Assembly: GCA_017640605.1 (NCBI GenBank)
Contig: JAEPQH010000011.1
Coordinates: 1-64,000, forward strand
DNA length: 64,000 nucleotides
Direction: 5' to 3'
Source: Balneolaceae bacterium
Lineage (GTDB): Bacteria > Bacteroidota > Rhodothermia > Balneolales > Balneolaceae
Shown here: piece by piece, positions 8,958 to 16,885 of the stretch
Numbering within the stretch: the first letter of the stretch is position 1
Layout: the number at the start of each line of letters is the position of its first letter
Position numbers and translations under genes: made by a program
The notes under the pieces: model-generated
What the model was told of the DNA's origin: nothing
The model's input: only the letters and a program-made list of their open reading frames with translations
Database searches by the model: none

Positions 8958-9679
8958 GTAATATTGTTATTACAGGAGCAACATCCGGTATAGGGAGAGA
9001 ATTAGCCATTCAATTAGCGAAAAAAGGCCATAATGTTGGCTTAATAGGAAGGAGAACTGAACGACTCGAAGAAATTGCGGAAGAGATTGGAGAACGAGCT
9101 TTTTATCGTGGACTTGATGTTACCGAGTTCGATACCGCAAACGTAGTGTATCAGGGCCTTGCTGATGAAATGGGCGGAATGGATATCATGATTCTAAATG
9201 CCGGAGTTGGTCGGGATAGTTTACTCCCCAAATGGAACTCAGATAAACAAACCATAGATGTAAACGTTACTGCGTTTGTTCATGGTGCTCACTTTGCATT
9301 CAAATATTTTAGAGCACAGAAAAAAGGACATATTGTAGGGATGTCTTCTATAGCCTCTCATCTTTCTTCTGGCAGGGCCGCTGCATATACTGCATCTAAG
9401 CATTTTATTAGCAATTACATGACAGGATTGCGCCAAAAAGCCAACAAATTGGAACTGGATTTAGTGGTAACAGATATTCGTCCGGGATATGTAGAATCTG
9501 AAATGACCGAGAACAATCCCAATATGTTTTGGGTGGCAACTACCGAAAAGGCTGTTTCACAAATGGTAACTGCCATCGAAAAGAAGAAAAAGCGGGCTTA
9601 CATTACCAAACGTTGGTGGCTGATTGCAACCGTTGCCCGATTGACTCCCCAATTTGTTTGGGATCGCCTAAAGTTTTGA
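8954..9679 (+). CDS. Short-chain dehydrogenase/reductase (SDR)
   Basis: A classical SDR of 241 aa: NAD(P)-binding [10 protein letters not shown] near residue 7, DV after beta-4, the NAG motif (MILNAGVG), catalytic Ser in MSSIASHLS and Y-T-A-S-K (active-site Tyr and Lys), then RPGYVESEM. The substrate cannot be predicted; similar proteins are annotated as fatty-acyl or sulfoacetaldehyde-type reductases. It is the last gene of the DUF4956 unit (4-nt ATGA overlap), and its 3' end overlaps the converging DUF2256 gene by 12 bp. Confidence 0.92.
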   Translation: MSNIVITGATSGIGRELAIQLAKKGHNVGLIGRRTERLEEIAEEIGERAFYRGLDVTEFDTANVVYQGLADEMGGMDIMILNAGVGRDSLLPKWNSDKQTIDVNVTAFVHGAHFAFKYFRAQKKGHIVGMSSIASHLSSGRAAAYTASKHFISNYMTGLRQKANKLELDLVVTDIRPGYVESEMTENNPNMFWVATTEKAVSQMVTAIEKKKKRAYITKRWWLIATVARLTPQFVWDRLKF

Positions 9680-9814
9680 ATTCCTTCGGCAACGTTCGCT
9701 GCAGTATTTAACCTGATCCCAGTTTTTCTCCCATTTTTTGCGCCAAGTGAACGGAAGTCCACACACCGGACAGGTTTTTGTTGGTAAATCAGATTTCTTT
9801 TTCATTTTTGGCAT
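9668..9814 (-). CDS. DUF2256 small zinc-ribbon-like protein
   Basis: A 48-aa protein beginning [20 protein letters not shown]. It carries a [19 protein letters not shown] segment and a C-terminal YCSERCRR: two Cys pairs as in a zinc ribbon, the DUF2256 signature. The family is known to sit next to photolyase/cryptochrome genes, as here; its function is not established. The start ATG (9814-9812) overlaps the photolyase stop as TAATG, so it is translated right after it. An alternative start is the in-frame ATG at 9805. Its end crosses the SDR stop codon on the other strand. Confidence 0.88.
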   Translation of the reverse strand: MPKMKKKSDLPTKTCPVCGLPFTWRKKWEKNWDQVKYCSERCRRNSKL

Positions 9815-11286
9815 TATGCGAACCTTCTACCCGGTTTAATATGAATGTTTTTGATTCGCTGGGCCTCTTGTTTAACCATTGGATCACTTTTTTTAGCCCA
9901 AAGTTGTGAACTAGCCCATTTATAGGTTTTACTTACATCCACAATAGGAAATGGATAATCGGTTCCTAATTCACATTGATACATTTGTTGCTCCATGGGC
10001 GACATTTTCCAAGGTTCATGGATTAATTCTGCGGGTACATTTTGTAGTTCAGGAACAAACTCACGGATAAATTCTCCTTCAGGTTCATGTTCTTTTGATT
10101 GTTTGATGGGATTGTAAATTCGAATCGTGTTAGTACCGGTAGTTCCTGCCTGCATCTGAAATTGCGGAAAATGAATACCCGGTTCGAAATCTAAAAACTG
10201 AGCGGCTAAATGTGTTGAGCCTGCTTGCCATGGTTGCCATAAATGATGAGTTAAAAACGAAACCAGCATCGATCGCATTCTGAAATTCAAATATCCCGTT
10301 TGAGTTACCGCTCGCATACAGGCATCTACCAATGGATATCCGGTTTTTCCAGTCTTCCAAGCTTCAACATGTTCAGGAATCAGATCCGTCCGAATATCAT
10401 CGTAGCCTCTGTTGATATTCTCAAACTCCATTCGGCATTCACTTTCAAACTTTTGAATAAAATGACAATGCCAGTGCAATCTGCTTTCGAATGACTTTAA
10501 CCCGCGCTTGAAGGTACTTTCGGGATATTCTGCCCGATATTTCTTGTGCAACTGCTTTATGCTGATGTTACCCCAAGTTATATATGGTGACATCCTGCTA
10601 CACCAAAATCGACTCTCATCAGGTTTAGAAATTGCTGCATTATAGTTGGCAGCCCGCTCATCAATGAATGTCTGCAACACATTCCAGGCTTCCAGTTCTC
10701 CACCCTTTTGAAATAAATGATCCGGCGTTTTCCAGGAGAGAGGTATCTCTTTCTGATTTAGAATTTGCTCGAATTCTTTATTCAACTCAACAGTTTCCAA
10801 AGCTTCTAAATCAGGATCCTGAATTTCTGAAAAAATGCGACTTCTCCACTGTTCTCTCCAATTTGTGCGTGTAAAGAGCCCACGATGAACGGCATTGGTA
10901 GGCGTTTCAACCCAATTGATTTGATGCTTAGCACACCATTGTTTTATTCTTTTATCGCGTTGAAAGGTAGTATCAGTTCCTGTTTCCTCATGGCTGAAAA
11001 TATGCCGGATGGAATATTCTTTTGCTAAGAGCTCGAATACACGCTCAACCTCAGAATTAACGATGTATATTTTTTGATGGGAAGCCATCTGAGCGTTCAT
11101 TTCTTCTAAACTTTCCCATATAAATCTCCAATGGCGTATATCATAATGAGGATCATCAATAAGAGAAGGTTCGTAACAAAAAATGAGTAGCGCTGGAAGA
11201 GATGAATGTGCCGCCATTTTTAACGGCGCGTGGTCCGAAAGTCTTAAATCGCGTTTGAACCAGACCAGGTTTATGGTTGGCTTCAT
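9814..11286 (-). CDS. Cryptochrome/deoxyribodipyrimidine photolyase family protein
   Basis: A 490-aa flavoprotein of the photolyase superfamily: N-terminal antenna domain ([16 protein letters not shown]), then the FAD-binding domain with W[14 protein letters not shown], [32 protein letters not shown] and the closing [23 protein letters not shown]. It has the features of a light-driven repair enzyme, but whether it repairs CPD or (6-4) photoproducts, or only signals, cannot be told by eye. It is linked to a second photolyase and DUF2256, consistent with UV exposure. The N-terminus MKPTINLVW is canonical. Confidence 0.92.
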   Translation of the reverse strand: MKPTINLVWFKRDLRLSDHAPLKMAAHSSLPALLIFCYEPSLIDDPHYDIRHWRFIWESLEEMNAQMASHQKIYIVNSEVERVFELLAKEYSIRHIFSHEETGTDTTFQRDKRIKQWCAKHQINWVETPTNAVHRGLFTRTNWREQWRSRIFSEIQDPDLEALETVELNKEFEQILNQKEIPLSWKTPDHLFQKGGELEAWNVLQTFIDERAANYNAAISKPDESRFWCSRMSPYITWGNISIKQLHKKYRAEYPESTFKRGLKSFESRLHWHCHFIQKFESECRMEFENINRGYDDIRTDLIPEHVEAWKTGKTGYPLVDACMRAVTQTGYLNFRMRSMLVSFLTHHLWQPWQAGSTHLAAQFLDFEPGIHFPQFQMQAGTTGTNTIRIYNPIKQSKEHEPEGEFIREFVPELQNVPAELIHEPWKMSPMEQQMYQCELGTDYPFPIVDVSKTYKWASSQLWAKKSDPMVKQEAQRIKNIHIKPGRRFA

Positions 11287-11294
11287 GTAATTAA

Positions 11295-11534
11295 TTAGTG
11301 TACAATTCGTAGAACAGACTGTTCATTTTTCTTGGAAGGCAAAGGTTTAATCGCCTTTTTGGCACTATGTTCGAGTTTTACGGACGCTGTATAAACTTGA
11401 TCTACGTAGGAATTCCATGTTTCGGTAAATAAGGAGCGAGTAACAGCGGTAACTTCATCATGATCAACCTCAAATTCCCTCTGTTTTTTAAGCGGTAAAA
11501 TACGTGCTTTATTCCCTTGCTTTGATTTCTTCAT
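11295..11534 (-). CDS. Hypothetical basic protein between the two photolyase genes
   Basis: A 79-aa, Lys-rich protein (starts [18 protein letters not shown]), with no signal peptide, membrane segment or Cys. I do not recognise the family. Support for it being real: it is the only open frame in a gap of about 220 bp between two co-directional genes, starts 26 bp inside the end of the cryptochrome DASH gene and stops 9 bp before the next start. A middle segment ([22 protein letters not shown]) looks helical. It may be a photolyase accessory protein, judged only from position. Confidence 0.6.
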   Translation of the reverse strand: MKKSKQGNKARILPLKKQREFEVDHDEVTAVTRSLFTETWNSYVDQVYTASVKLEHSAKKAIKPLPSKKNEQSVLRIVH

Positions 11535-12933
11535 AACTCTTCTCCAAGTCTATCATTGGTGATGGATACTCTATATCATCTTCTGATTTAAAAAAATCTT
11601 TTTGATTAACGTTCATTGTGTATGGTTCGTGTATGTATTCTTTGGGTACCGATATTAATTCCGGAATCCAATGTTTTACAAACTCACCCTTGGCATCATA
11701 CCTCTTTGCCTGCCCAATAATGTTAAAAAACCGATTACGAGGGTCATGCCCAACAGTTGCATTATACGCCCAATTCCCATAATTCGAGCATACATCATAA
11801 TCAATTAACAAACTTTCAAAATACTCTGCACCCATTCGCCAATCGATATTCAGATTCTGAGCCAAAAAACTAGCCACATTTTGCCTTCCACGATTGCTCA
11901 TAAACCCGGTGTGATTTAATTCACGCATGTTGGCATCAATAAATGGGATTCCCGTCTCTGCATTAGCCCATTTATCAAAATTCTTACGATTTGTTTCCCA
12001 ATTTCTGTTTTTATCCTGGATTCCACCGGCCTTGAAAATTTTGTCTCCAAATCTCCAGGCAGAAAAGCGAAAATAATCCCTCCAGATTAATTCAAAGATG
12101 AGCCAATAGGTTGAATTGTTCTTTTTACGTTGCTCTTCGTAACTCTTTACTTCATGATAAATCTTGCGTGGCGAAAGCGTTCCATTTGCAAGCCACGGCG
12201 AAAACTTCGAGGAATAGTCTGCTCCCAATAATCCATTTCGAGTTTCTTTATATGTTGCCAGAAGATCTGTTTTCCACAAGTAATGCTTCAATCGATCAAA
12301 GGCTTCATGTTCTCCTCCTTTGAACTGCAACACTGCGCGCTCATCAATTTGAACTTCAGACAATCCAAGATCTTTTAGCGACGGCACTTCAGTGTTTTCG
12401 ATGTCATCCACAAAAGAAAGACTTTCCGGAAGCTCTACCAAAGCCTCAACATTACTATACTTCTCAACCTTTTTGCGAAATTGAGTAAACACTATTGGAA
12501 CGTTGTGTTGCTCAAAAGGAAGTTCATAAGGATGAAAAAGTGTACTGCCCCAGAACGAATGTATGGGTATCGAAAGCGTATCTTCAAGATCATTTTCAAC
12601 TTCAATTTCCTCGCTCGTTACCTCTTCATGATAAAACAATTGATTGATGGAATGTTGCTTTACGAGAGCCGGAATCAGTTTTTCGGGATGTCCTACATCA
12701 ACGTATAAATCACCTCCAAGCCGTTGCAAAGACTCTTTCAAATCAAGTACCGATTCTCTCAGAAATTGTGCTCTGAATGCACCTGTTTTTTTAAATCCGA
12801 AGGAAGTCTCCCCAAATTGGCGTTCATCAAAAATATAAACGGGCAGCACTTTTCCCTCCTCAAATGCTTCAGCAAGTGCTTCGTTATCGTGGATACGCAA
12901 ATCATTTCTAAACCAAACCAGTGTACGCTTCAT
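11509..12933 (-). CDS. Cryptochrome DASH
   Basis: A 474-aa member of the photolyase superfamily in the DASH subclass. Evidence: MKRTLVWFRNDLRIHDNEAL start, LIWRDYFRFSAWRFG, the DANMRELNHTGFMSNRGRQNVASFLAQNL motif typical of DASH proteins, then IDWRMGAEYFESLLIDYDVCSNYGNW and PRNRFFNIIGQAKRYD. DASH proteins bind FAD and MTHF and repair CPDs in single-stranded DNA; some act as light sensors. It heads a minus-strand unit followed by the 79-aa gene, a second photolyase and DUF2256. Confidence 0.95.
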   Translation of the reverse strand: MKRTLVWFRNDLRIHDNEALAEAFEEGKVLPVYIFDERQFGETSFGFKKTGAFRAQFLRESVLDLKESLQRLGGDLYVDVGHPEKLIPALVKQHSINQLFYHEEVTSEEIEVENDLEDTLSIPIHSFWGSTLFHPYELPFEQHNVPIVFTQFRKKVEKYSNVEALVELPESLSFVDDIENTEVPSLKDLGLSEVQIDERAVLQFKGGEHEAFDRLKHYLWKTDLLATYKETRNGLLGADYSSKFSPWLANGTLSPRKIYHEVKSYEEQRKKNNSTYWLIFELIWRDYFRFSAWRFGDKIFKAGGIQDKNRNWETNRKNFDKWANAETGIPFIDANMRELNHTGFMSNRGRQNVASFLAQNLNIDWRMGAEYFESLLIDYDVCSNYGNWAYNATVGHDPRNRFFNIIGQAKRYDAKGEFVKHWIPELISVPKEYIHEPYTMNVNQKDFFKSEDDIEYPSPMIDLEKSYEEIKARE

Positions 12934-13013
12934 GCAAACCTATTTCATTATTTAGGTGCATACACAAGCATTTTTGAAGAATAATTCCTGCCTTTCATGA
13001 GATTCAAATGTAT

Positions 13014-13026
13014 TTACACTCTGTAA
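13014..13026. promoter_or_regulatory. Small palindrome in the cry-DASH / dehydrogenase divergent promoter region
   Basis: TTACA-CTC-TGTAA, a perfect 5-3-5 inverted repeat in the 149-bp divergent region (12934-13082). TGTA half-sites are typical of MerR-type light regulators (CarH/LitR) that control photolyases in other bacteria, but no such regulator gene is in the window. Weak evidence. Confidence 0.25.
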
Positions 13027-13082
13027 GAGCATCCCACAAAAAATGAGCGTAATTTTAGAAGAACTAACTAAACAAAGTATAA

Positions 13083-14234
13083 ATGCGCCATTTATCAGTA
13101 TTAATTCTATGTGGATTGGTAACAGCTTGCTCAAGCAACACCAATCAAACTAATGTTCTGGATAATTCAACATCAACGCTTGGTTATCTGGAAGTACCCG
13201 CCGGTTTTTCGGTAGAAGTGTTTGCGGAAGGAGTTGAAGGAGCGCGACAAATGGCGCTTGGCGAAAACGGAATCATCTACATTGGAACACGAAGAACCGG
13301 AGAAAATGGGAAACTATATGCCGTAATTGACTCCGATAATGATTACAAAGCTGATGAAGTAACGGTAATTGCGTCAGGACTACGAATGCCGAATGGAGTG
13401 GCTTATAAAGATGGCGATTTATATGTATCAGAAGTAAGTAATATCTGGCGCTATGACGACATCGATCAGACCTATGATCAGAACCCGGAACCTGTTTTAT
13501 TACGTGATGATTATCCGACAGAATCTAGTCATGGTTGGAAATACATTGCATTTGGTCCTGATGATAAACTATACGTTCCGGTTGGCGCACCTTGTAACGT
13601 ATGCAATCATGAAGATGAAAATCCGATCTATGCTTCAATTACCAGAATGAATGCCGATGGTAGTGATCGTGAAATTATCGCCAAAGGCGTACGCAATACC
13701 GTAGGTTTCACTTGGCATCCGGAAACCCAAAATCTTTGGTTTACCGATAACGGCAGAGATTGGATGGGCGATGATATTCCCCCATGTGAGTTGAATGAGC
13801 TCACTGATGAGGGTGCTCATTTCGGTTTCCCTTACTTGCACGGAAATGATATCTGGGATCCTGAATTTGGCAATACGGACGAAATAAAAACCAAAGATTT
13901 TGAAAGACCAGTTCAGGAATTGGGTCCACATGTAGCCCCACTTGGCTTGTTATTTTATACCGGTGATATGTTTCCGGATTTCTATAAAAACCAAGCATTA
14001 ATTGCGGAACATGGAAGCTGGAACAGATCAGAAAAAATTGGCTATCGTATCACTTTAGTAACCTTCGATGAAAATGGCACAGCTACTAGTTATCAACCAT
14101 TTATACAGGGTTGGTTGCAAGGCGAAGAAGAAATAAAAGGTCGACCGGTTGCATTTCTTCAAATGCCCGATGGCTCAGTACTCATTTCCGACGATCATAC
14201 CGGAACGATTTACCGGGTTACTTACTCGGGTTAA
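13083..14234 (+). CDS. Sorbosone/glucose dehydrogenase-like beta-propeller lipoprotein
   Basis: A 383-aa lipoprotein (lipobox LVTAC, Cys at 16) with the six-bladed GSDH/PQQ-dependent sugar dehydrogenase propeller: LEVPAGFSVEVFAEGVEGARQM, ASGLRMPNGVAYKDGDLYVSE, the CNVCNHEDENP loop, KGVRNTVGFTWHPET, WFTDNGRDWMGDDIPPCELN, AEHGSWNRSEKIGYRI and the C-terminal LISDDHTGTIYRV. These conserved loops form the PQQ/Ca site in the family. The substrate is unknown, and many such proteins have no demonstrated dehydrogenase activity. It stands alone, divergent from the photolyase unit. Confidence 0.88.
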   Translation: MRHLSVLILCGLVTACSSNTNQTNVLDNSTSTLGYLEVPAGFSVEVFAEGVEGARQMALGENGIIYIGTRRTGENGKLYAVIDSDNDYKADEVTVIASGLRMPNGVAYKDGDLYVSEVSNIWRYDDIDQTYDQNPEPVLLRDDYPTESSHGWKYIAFGPDDKLYVPVGAPCNVCNHEDENPIYASITRMNADGSDREIIAKGVRNTVGFTWHPETQNLWFTDNGRDWMGDDIPPCELNELTDEGAHFGFPYLHGNDIWDPEFGNTDEIKTKDFERPVQELGPHVAPLGLLFYTGDMFPDFYKNQALIAEHGSWNRSEKIGYRITLVTFDENGTATSYQPFIQGWLQGEEEIKGRPVAFLQMPDGSVLISDDHTGTIYRVTYSG

Positions 14235-14309
14235 GCCAATTGGTTTAATTCCGATAAAATACGAGTAGCCATATTGTTATATTGGAAGAAATAATCACGA
14301 AAAAATTTT

Positions 14310-15317
14310 ATGAAGAAAGTTGTACTAATTGCCGGTGATGGAATCGGTACCGAAATCACGGCCTCTGTAATTACCATCCTAGAAAAGGCGAATGCGCAAG
14401 TTGAATGGGTTGAGAAAAAAGCTGGACTTGCCGCCTACAAAGAAACCGGAAATCCGCTTCCTGAGGATACTGTTGAAGCCATCAATGAACACAGAATTGC
14501 ACTAAAAGGACCGTTAACAACTCCGGTAGGAACTGGTTTCAGATCAGTTAATGTGGCACTACGTCAACAATTTAACTTGTACAGCAACATTCGCCCGGCC
14601 AGAACTTTACCTAACATCGATAGCCCGTTTAAAAACGTGGATATGGTAATCTTCAGGGAGAATACTCAAGGCTTATACATTGGCCGTGAACATTGGATTG
14701 ATGAAGGCACCAAAGATCATGCAGAAAGTATTGCCGTTGTTACCGAAGCGGCCAGTAGAAAAATCATCAAAGCTGCTTTTGAGTATGCACGTGCAAATGG
14801 TCGCAAAAAGGTGACATTGGTTCACAAAGCAAATATTCTAAAATTCACTACCGGGCTTTTCTTAGAAGTTGGCCGTAGTGTTGCCGATGATTACAGTGAT
14901 ATCGAATTTGAAGATTTGATTGTAGACAATATGGCCATGCAAATGGTAATGCGCCCACAACGCTTTGATGTGGTTGTTACCACCAACTTATTTGGTGATA
15001 TACTTTCTGATCTTGCAAGTGGACTTGTTGGTGGTTTAGGTGTTACCGGTGCTGCCAATATTGGTGATGATGCAGCCATGTTCGAAGCCGTTCATGGATC
15101 TGCTCCCGATATTGCCGGACAGAATAAAGCTAACCCATTAGCACTACTTTTTTCTTCTCTAATGATGCTGGAACATATCGGCCAAAAACAAACGGCTGAG
15201 GAGATCAGAAAAGCAATTTACAAAACATTAGTAGAACGAAAAGTGTACTGCACGCAGGATATTGGTGGGGAGGGAACAACCTCAACATTTACGCAGGCTG
15301 TTTGCGACAATATCTAA
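14310..15317 (+). CDS. NAD-type isocitrate dehydrogenase (IDH3-like beta-decarboxylating dehydrogenase)
   Basis: A 335-aa enzyme of the isocitrate/isopropylmalate dehydrogenase family: GDGIGTEIT at the N-terminus, TTPVGTGFRSVNVALRQQF then NLYSNIRPAR (the isocitrate-type substrate loop, as in mitochondrial IDH3), RENTQGLYIG, the KANILKFTTGLF segment with catalytic Lys, TTNLFGDILSD with metal-binding Asp, and EAVHGSAPDIAGQNKANP for NAD binding. It should convert isocitrate to 2-oxoglutarate in the TCA cycle; homoisocitrate dehydrogenase is a less likely alternative. Monocistronic, closed by a strong bidirectional terminator. Confidence 0.87.
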   Translation: MKKVVLIAGDGIGTEITASVITILEKANAQVEWVEKKAGLAAYKETGNPLPEDTVEAINEHRIALKGPLTTPVGTGFRSVNVALRQQFNLYSNIRPARTLPNIDSPFKNVDMVIFRENTQGLYIGREHWIDEGTKDHAESIAVVTEAASRKIIKAAFEYARANGRKKVTLVHKANILKFTTGLFLEVGRSVADDYSDIEFEDLIVDNMAMQMVMRPQRFDVVVTTNLFGDILSDLASGLVGGLGVTGAANIGDDAAMFEAVHGSAPDIAGQNKANPLALLFSSLMMLEHIGQKQTAEEIRKAIYKTLVERKVYCTQDIGGEGTTSTFTQAVCDNI

Positions 15318-15327
15318 TTCAGAAATT

Positions 15328-15354
15328 AAAAAGCCGTCACTTCGACGGCTTTTT
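15328..15354. terminator. Bidirectional terminator between convergent genes
   Basis: AAAAAGCCGTC (15328-15338) and GACGGCTTTTT (15344-15354), 11 pairs with a 5-nt loop. T-runs exist on both strands, so it can end the isocitrate dehydrogenase transcript (plus) and the holin-like gene (minus). Confidence 0.93.
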
Positions 15355-15358
15355 GTTT

Positions 15359-15688
15359 TTAGGTGAAAACACTCATCAGTATTGAACTGATAAAAGATAA
15401 TATGATGGTAAAAGCGAGCGCCCAACCGAAGCTTTTAATTTTAAATCCATCAATAAATTTATCTACCAGCATCACCAGAAAAGCATTGATTACGATGGCG
15501 AACAAGCCAAAGGTTAAAATGGTGATTGGTAAGGCCAATATTTGAAGTATTGGACCTAATAAAAAATTTACTACTGAAATTCCTGCAGCAACCCATACGG
15601 CCGACCAGAAATTTTTTACTTCAACGCCACTTAATACTTTCGCAGTAAGAAAAACTGAAACGCTATTTATTAACCAAGCCCAAAACAT
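15359..15688 (-). CDS. Phage-holin-4 family (DUF360-like) membrane protein
   Basis: A 109-aa protein made of four hydrophobic segments. The pattern FWAWLINSVSVFLTAKVLSGVEVKNFWSAV then VNFLLGPILQILALPITILTFGLFAIVINAFLV is that of the Phage_holin_4_2 family, widespread as a chromosomal gene of unknown function in Bacteroidota, not linked to prophages. No phage genes are nearby. Confidence 0.85.
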   Translation of the reverse strand: MFWAWLINSVSVFLTAKVLSGVEVKNFWSAVWVAAGISVVNFLLGPILQILALPITILTFGLFAIVINAFLVMLVDKFIDGFKIKSFGWALAFTIILSFISSILMSVFT

Positions 15689-15747
15689 AGTTCACCAAAT
15701 TTGTTAAAATTCGAATGTGAGTACGCAAAAAAAACTATTTTGTTTAG

Positions 15748-16206
15748 ATGAACAGCCAAGAATTTTTTCTCGATAAACCATTTTCTGAACTAACTCCCGA
15801 TGAGCTGGAGGCTATTTTTTACCTGCGGCAACAAGTTTTTATTATCGAACAAAACTGTTTCTATTCCGACATAGATGGTTCAGATACCCAAGCCCATCAC
15901 TTGCTTTATTATCACGGCAATGAGTTACAAGGGTACTTAAGAATTTTTGAGCCCGGTATTAAATTTGATGATGCAACCTCGATTGGAAGAATTGTTGTAG
16001 CTAAAGATTACAGAGGTGGAAATACTGGAAAAAACCTCATAAAAAAAGGAATAGAACTTGCTAAACAGCTTTTTGGATATTCTACTATTCGAATTGAAGC
16101 TCAAGCAGCGCTAGACTCTTACTATACTAAGTTTGGCTTTAAAGCTATCGGTGAAGTGTATATTGTGGATGACATTCCACATCAACTCATGGAGTTGATT
16201 CCTTAA
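15748..16206 (+). CDS. ElaA-like GNAT acetyltransferase
   Basis: A 152-aa acetyltransferase-fold protein. FYLRQQVFIIEQNCFYSDIDGSDTQAHH is the ElaA N-terminal signature, then IGRIVVAKDYRGGNTGKNLI supplies the acetyl-CoA pyrophosphate loop (R-x-x-G-x-G/K type), and YYTKFGFKAIGEVYIVDDIPH closes the fold. The substrate is unknown. Its stop overlaps the end of the converging Hpt gene by 4 bp. Confidence 0.88.
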   Translation: MNSQEFFLDKPFSELTPDELEAIFYLRQQVFIIEQNCFYSDIDGSDTQAHHLLYYHGNELQGYLRIFEPGIKFDDATSIGRIVVAKDYRGGNTGKNLIKKGIELAKQLFGYSTIRIEAQAALDSYYTKFGFKAIGEVYIVDDIPHQLMELIP

Positions 16207-16547
16207 GCTAGCTCATCTCTTTTAGCTTTAAGCGCAGGCACACTTACCTCAGCTTCAGCTTTTACACTATCAAGCAATTCACCAATTTTTGCACGATCAC
16301 CGCTGTTCTTTGCCAACGTTTCAATTTGTTTCAAATCTTCATGCATTTGAAATAGCCCAACATACTGTACAGTTGGCTTAAGCATGTGCGCCTCTTTTGC
16401 TAAATCTTCTAAGTTACCTTCCTTAAAAAATGCCATCATATTCCCTGTATGCTTTGGAATATCCTGAATAAATAAGTCAAGCATTTCTTGGATGACAGAA
16501 ATGTCGCCACCGGTAATATCTTCGAGATAAGAAAGATTAATGTTCAA
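16203..16547 (-). CDS. Hpt (histidine phosphotransfer) domain protein
   Basis: A stand-alone 114-aa four-helix phosphotransfer protein: LEDLAKEAHMLKPTVQYVG contains the phosphoacceptor His (AH-x-LK). It would shuttle phosphoryl groups between a hybrid histidine kinase and a response regulator. The nearest signalling genes (20-23 kb, also minus) lie beyond glmS and the GlmU-like gene, so partnership with them is only a possibility. Confidence 0.85.
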   Translation of the reverse strand: MNINLSYLEDITGGDISVIQEMLDLFIQDIPKHTGNMMAFFKEGNLEDLAKEAHMLKPTVQYVGLFQMHEDLKQIETLAKNSGDRAKIGELLDSVKAEAEVSVPALKAKRDELA

Positions 16548-16655
16548 TGTTACTCTGTTTTCGACCGTATTAAGATTGTTTTGCCCCTAACTTTAGCGTC
16601 GGCAAATATACCGAACTATTGTTCGATAAAACTATAAAATATTCTTATACAGGTA

Positions 16656-16730
16656 TTATCCTGTAAATATTACAATTCCGACCATTACAATTATGGCCAG
16701 TTTAAATATTAAACCTTTCCAGTTTTTCAT
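16656..16730 (-). CDS. Possible single-helix membrane micropeptide (24 aa)
   Basis: In the 338-bp gap between glmS and the Hpt gene, the minus strand has a complete small ORF, MKNWKGLIFKLAIIVMVGIV plus four more residues, TAA stop at 16656. It shows the positive-inside N-terminus (K2, K5, K10) followed by 13 hydrophobic residues typical of bacterial membrane micropeptides. The inverted repeat TACAGG/CCTGTA (16648-16665) straddles the stop. No clear ribosome-binding site, and random AT-rich DNA could produce this. The rest of the gap (16731-16885) holds nothing I can name. Confidence 0.35.
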   Translation of the reverse strand: MKNWKGLIFKLAIIVMVGIVIFTG

Positions 16731-16885
16731 TATTAATTTGCACAGAGATTAAAAAGATTGGGCCCTGATATAAACAATTATTGAAATAAATAACAAGTAA
16801 TAATATTCGTTTTTAAAATATTTACTCTCTGAGTTTTTAATTCAATATTTTCAATAATAATTACAGCAAAAGATCTAATTCATCA

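Noticed and set aside
15359-15688. Holin-like gene as a prophage marker
   Set aside because: No phage structural, lysis or integrase genes are near; this family is a common chromosomal membrane protein.
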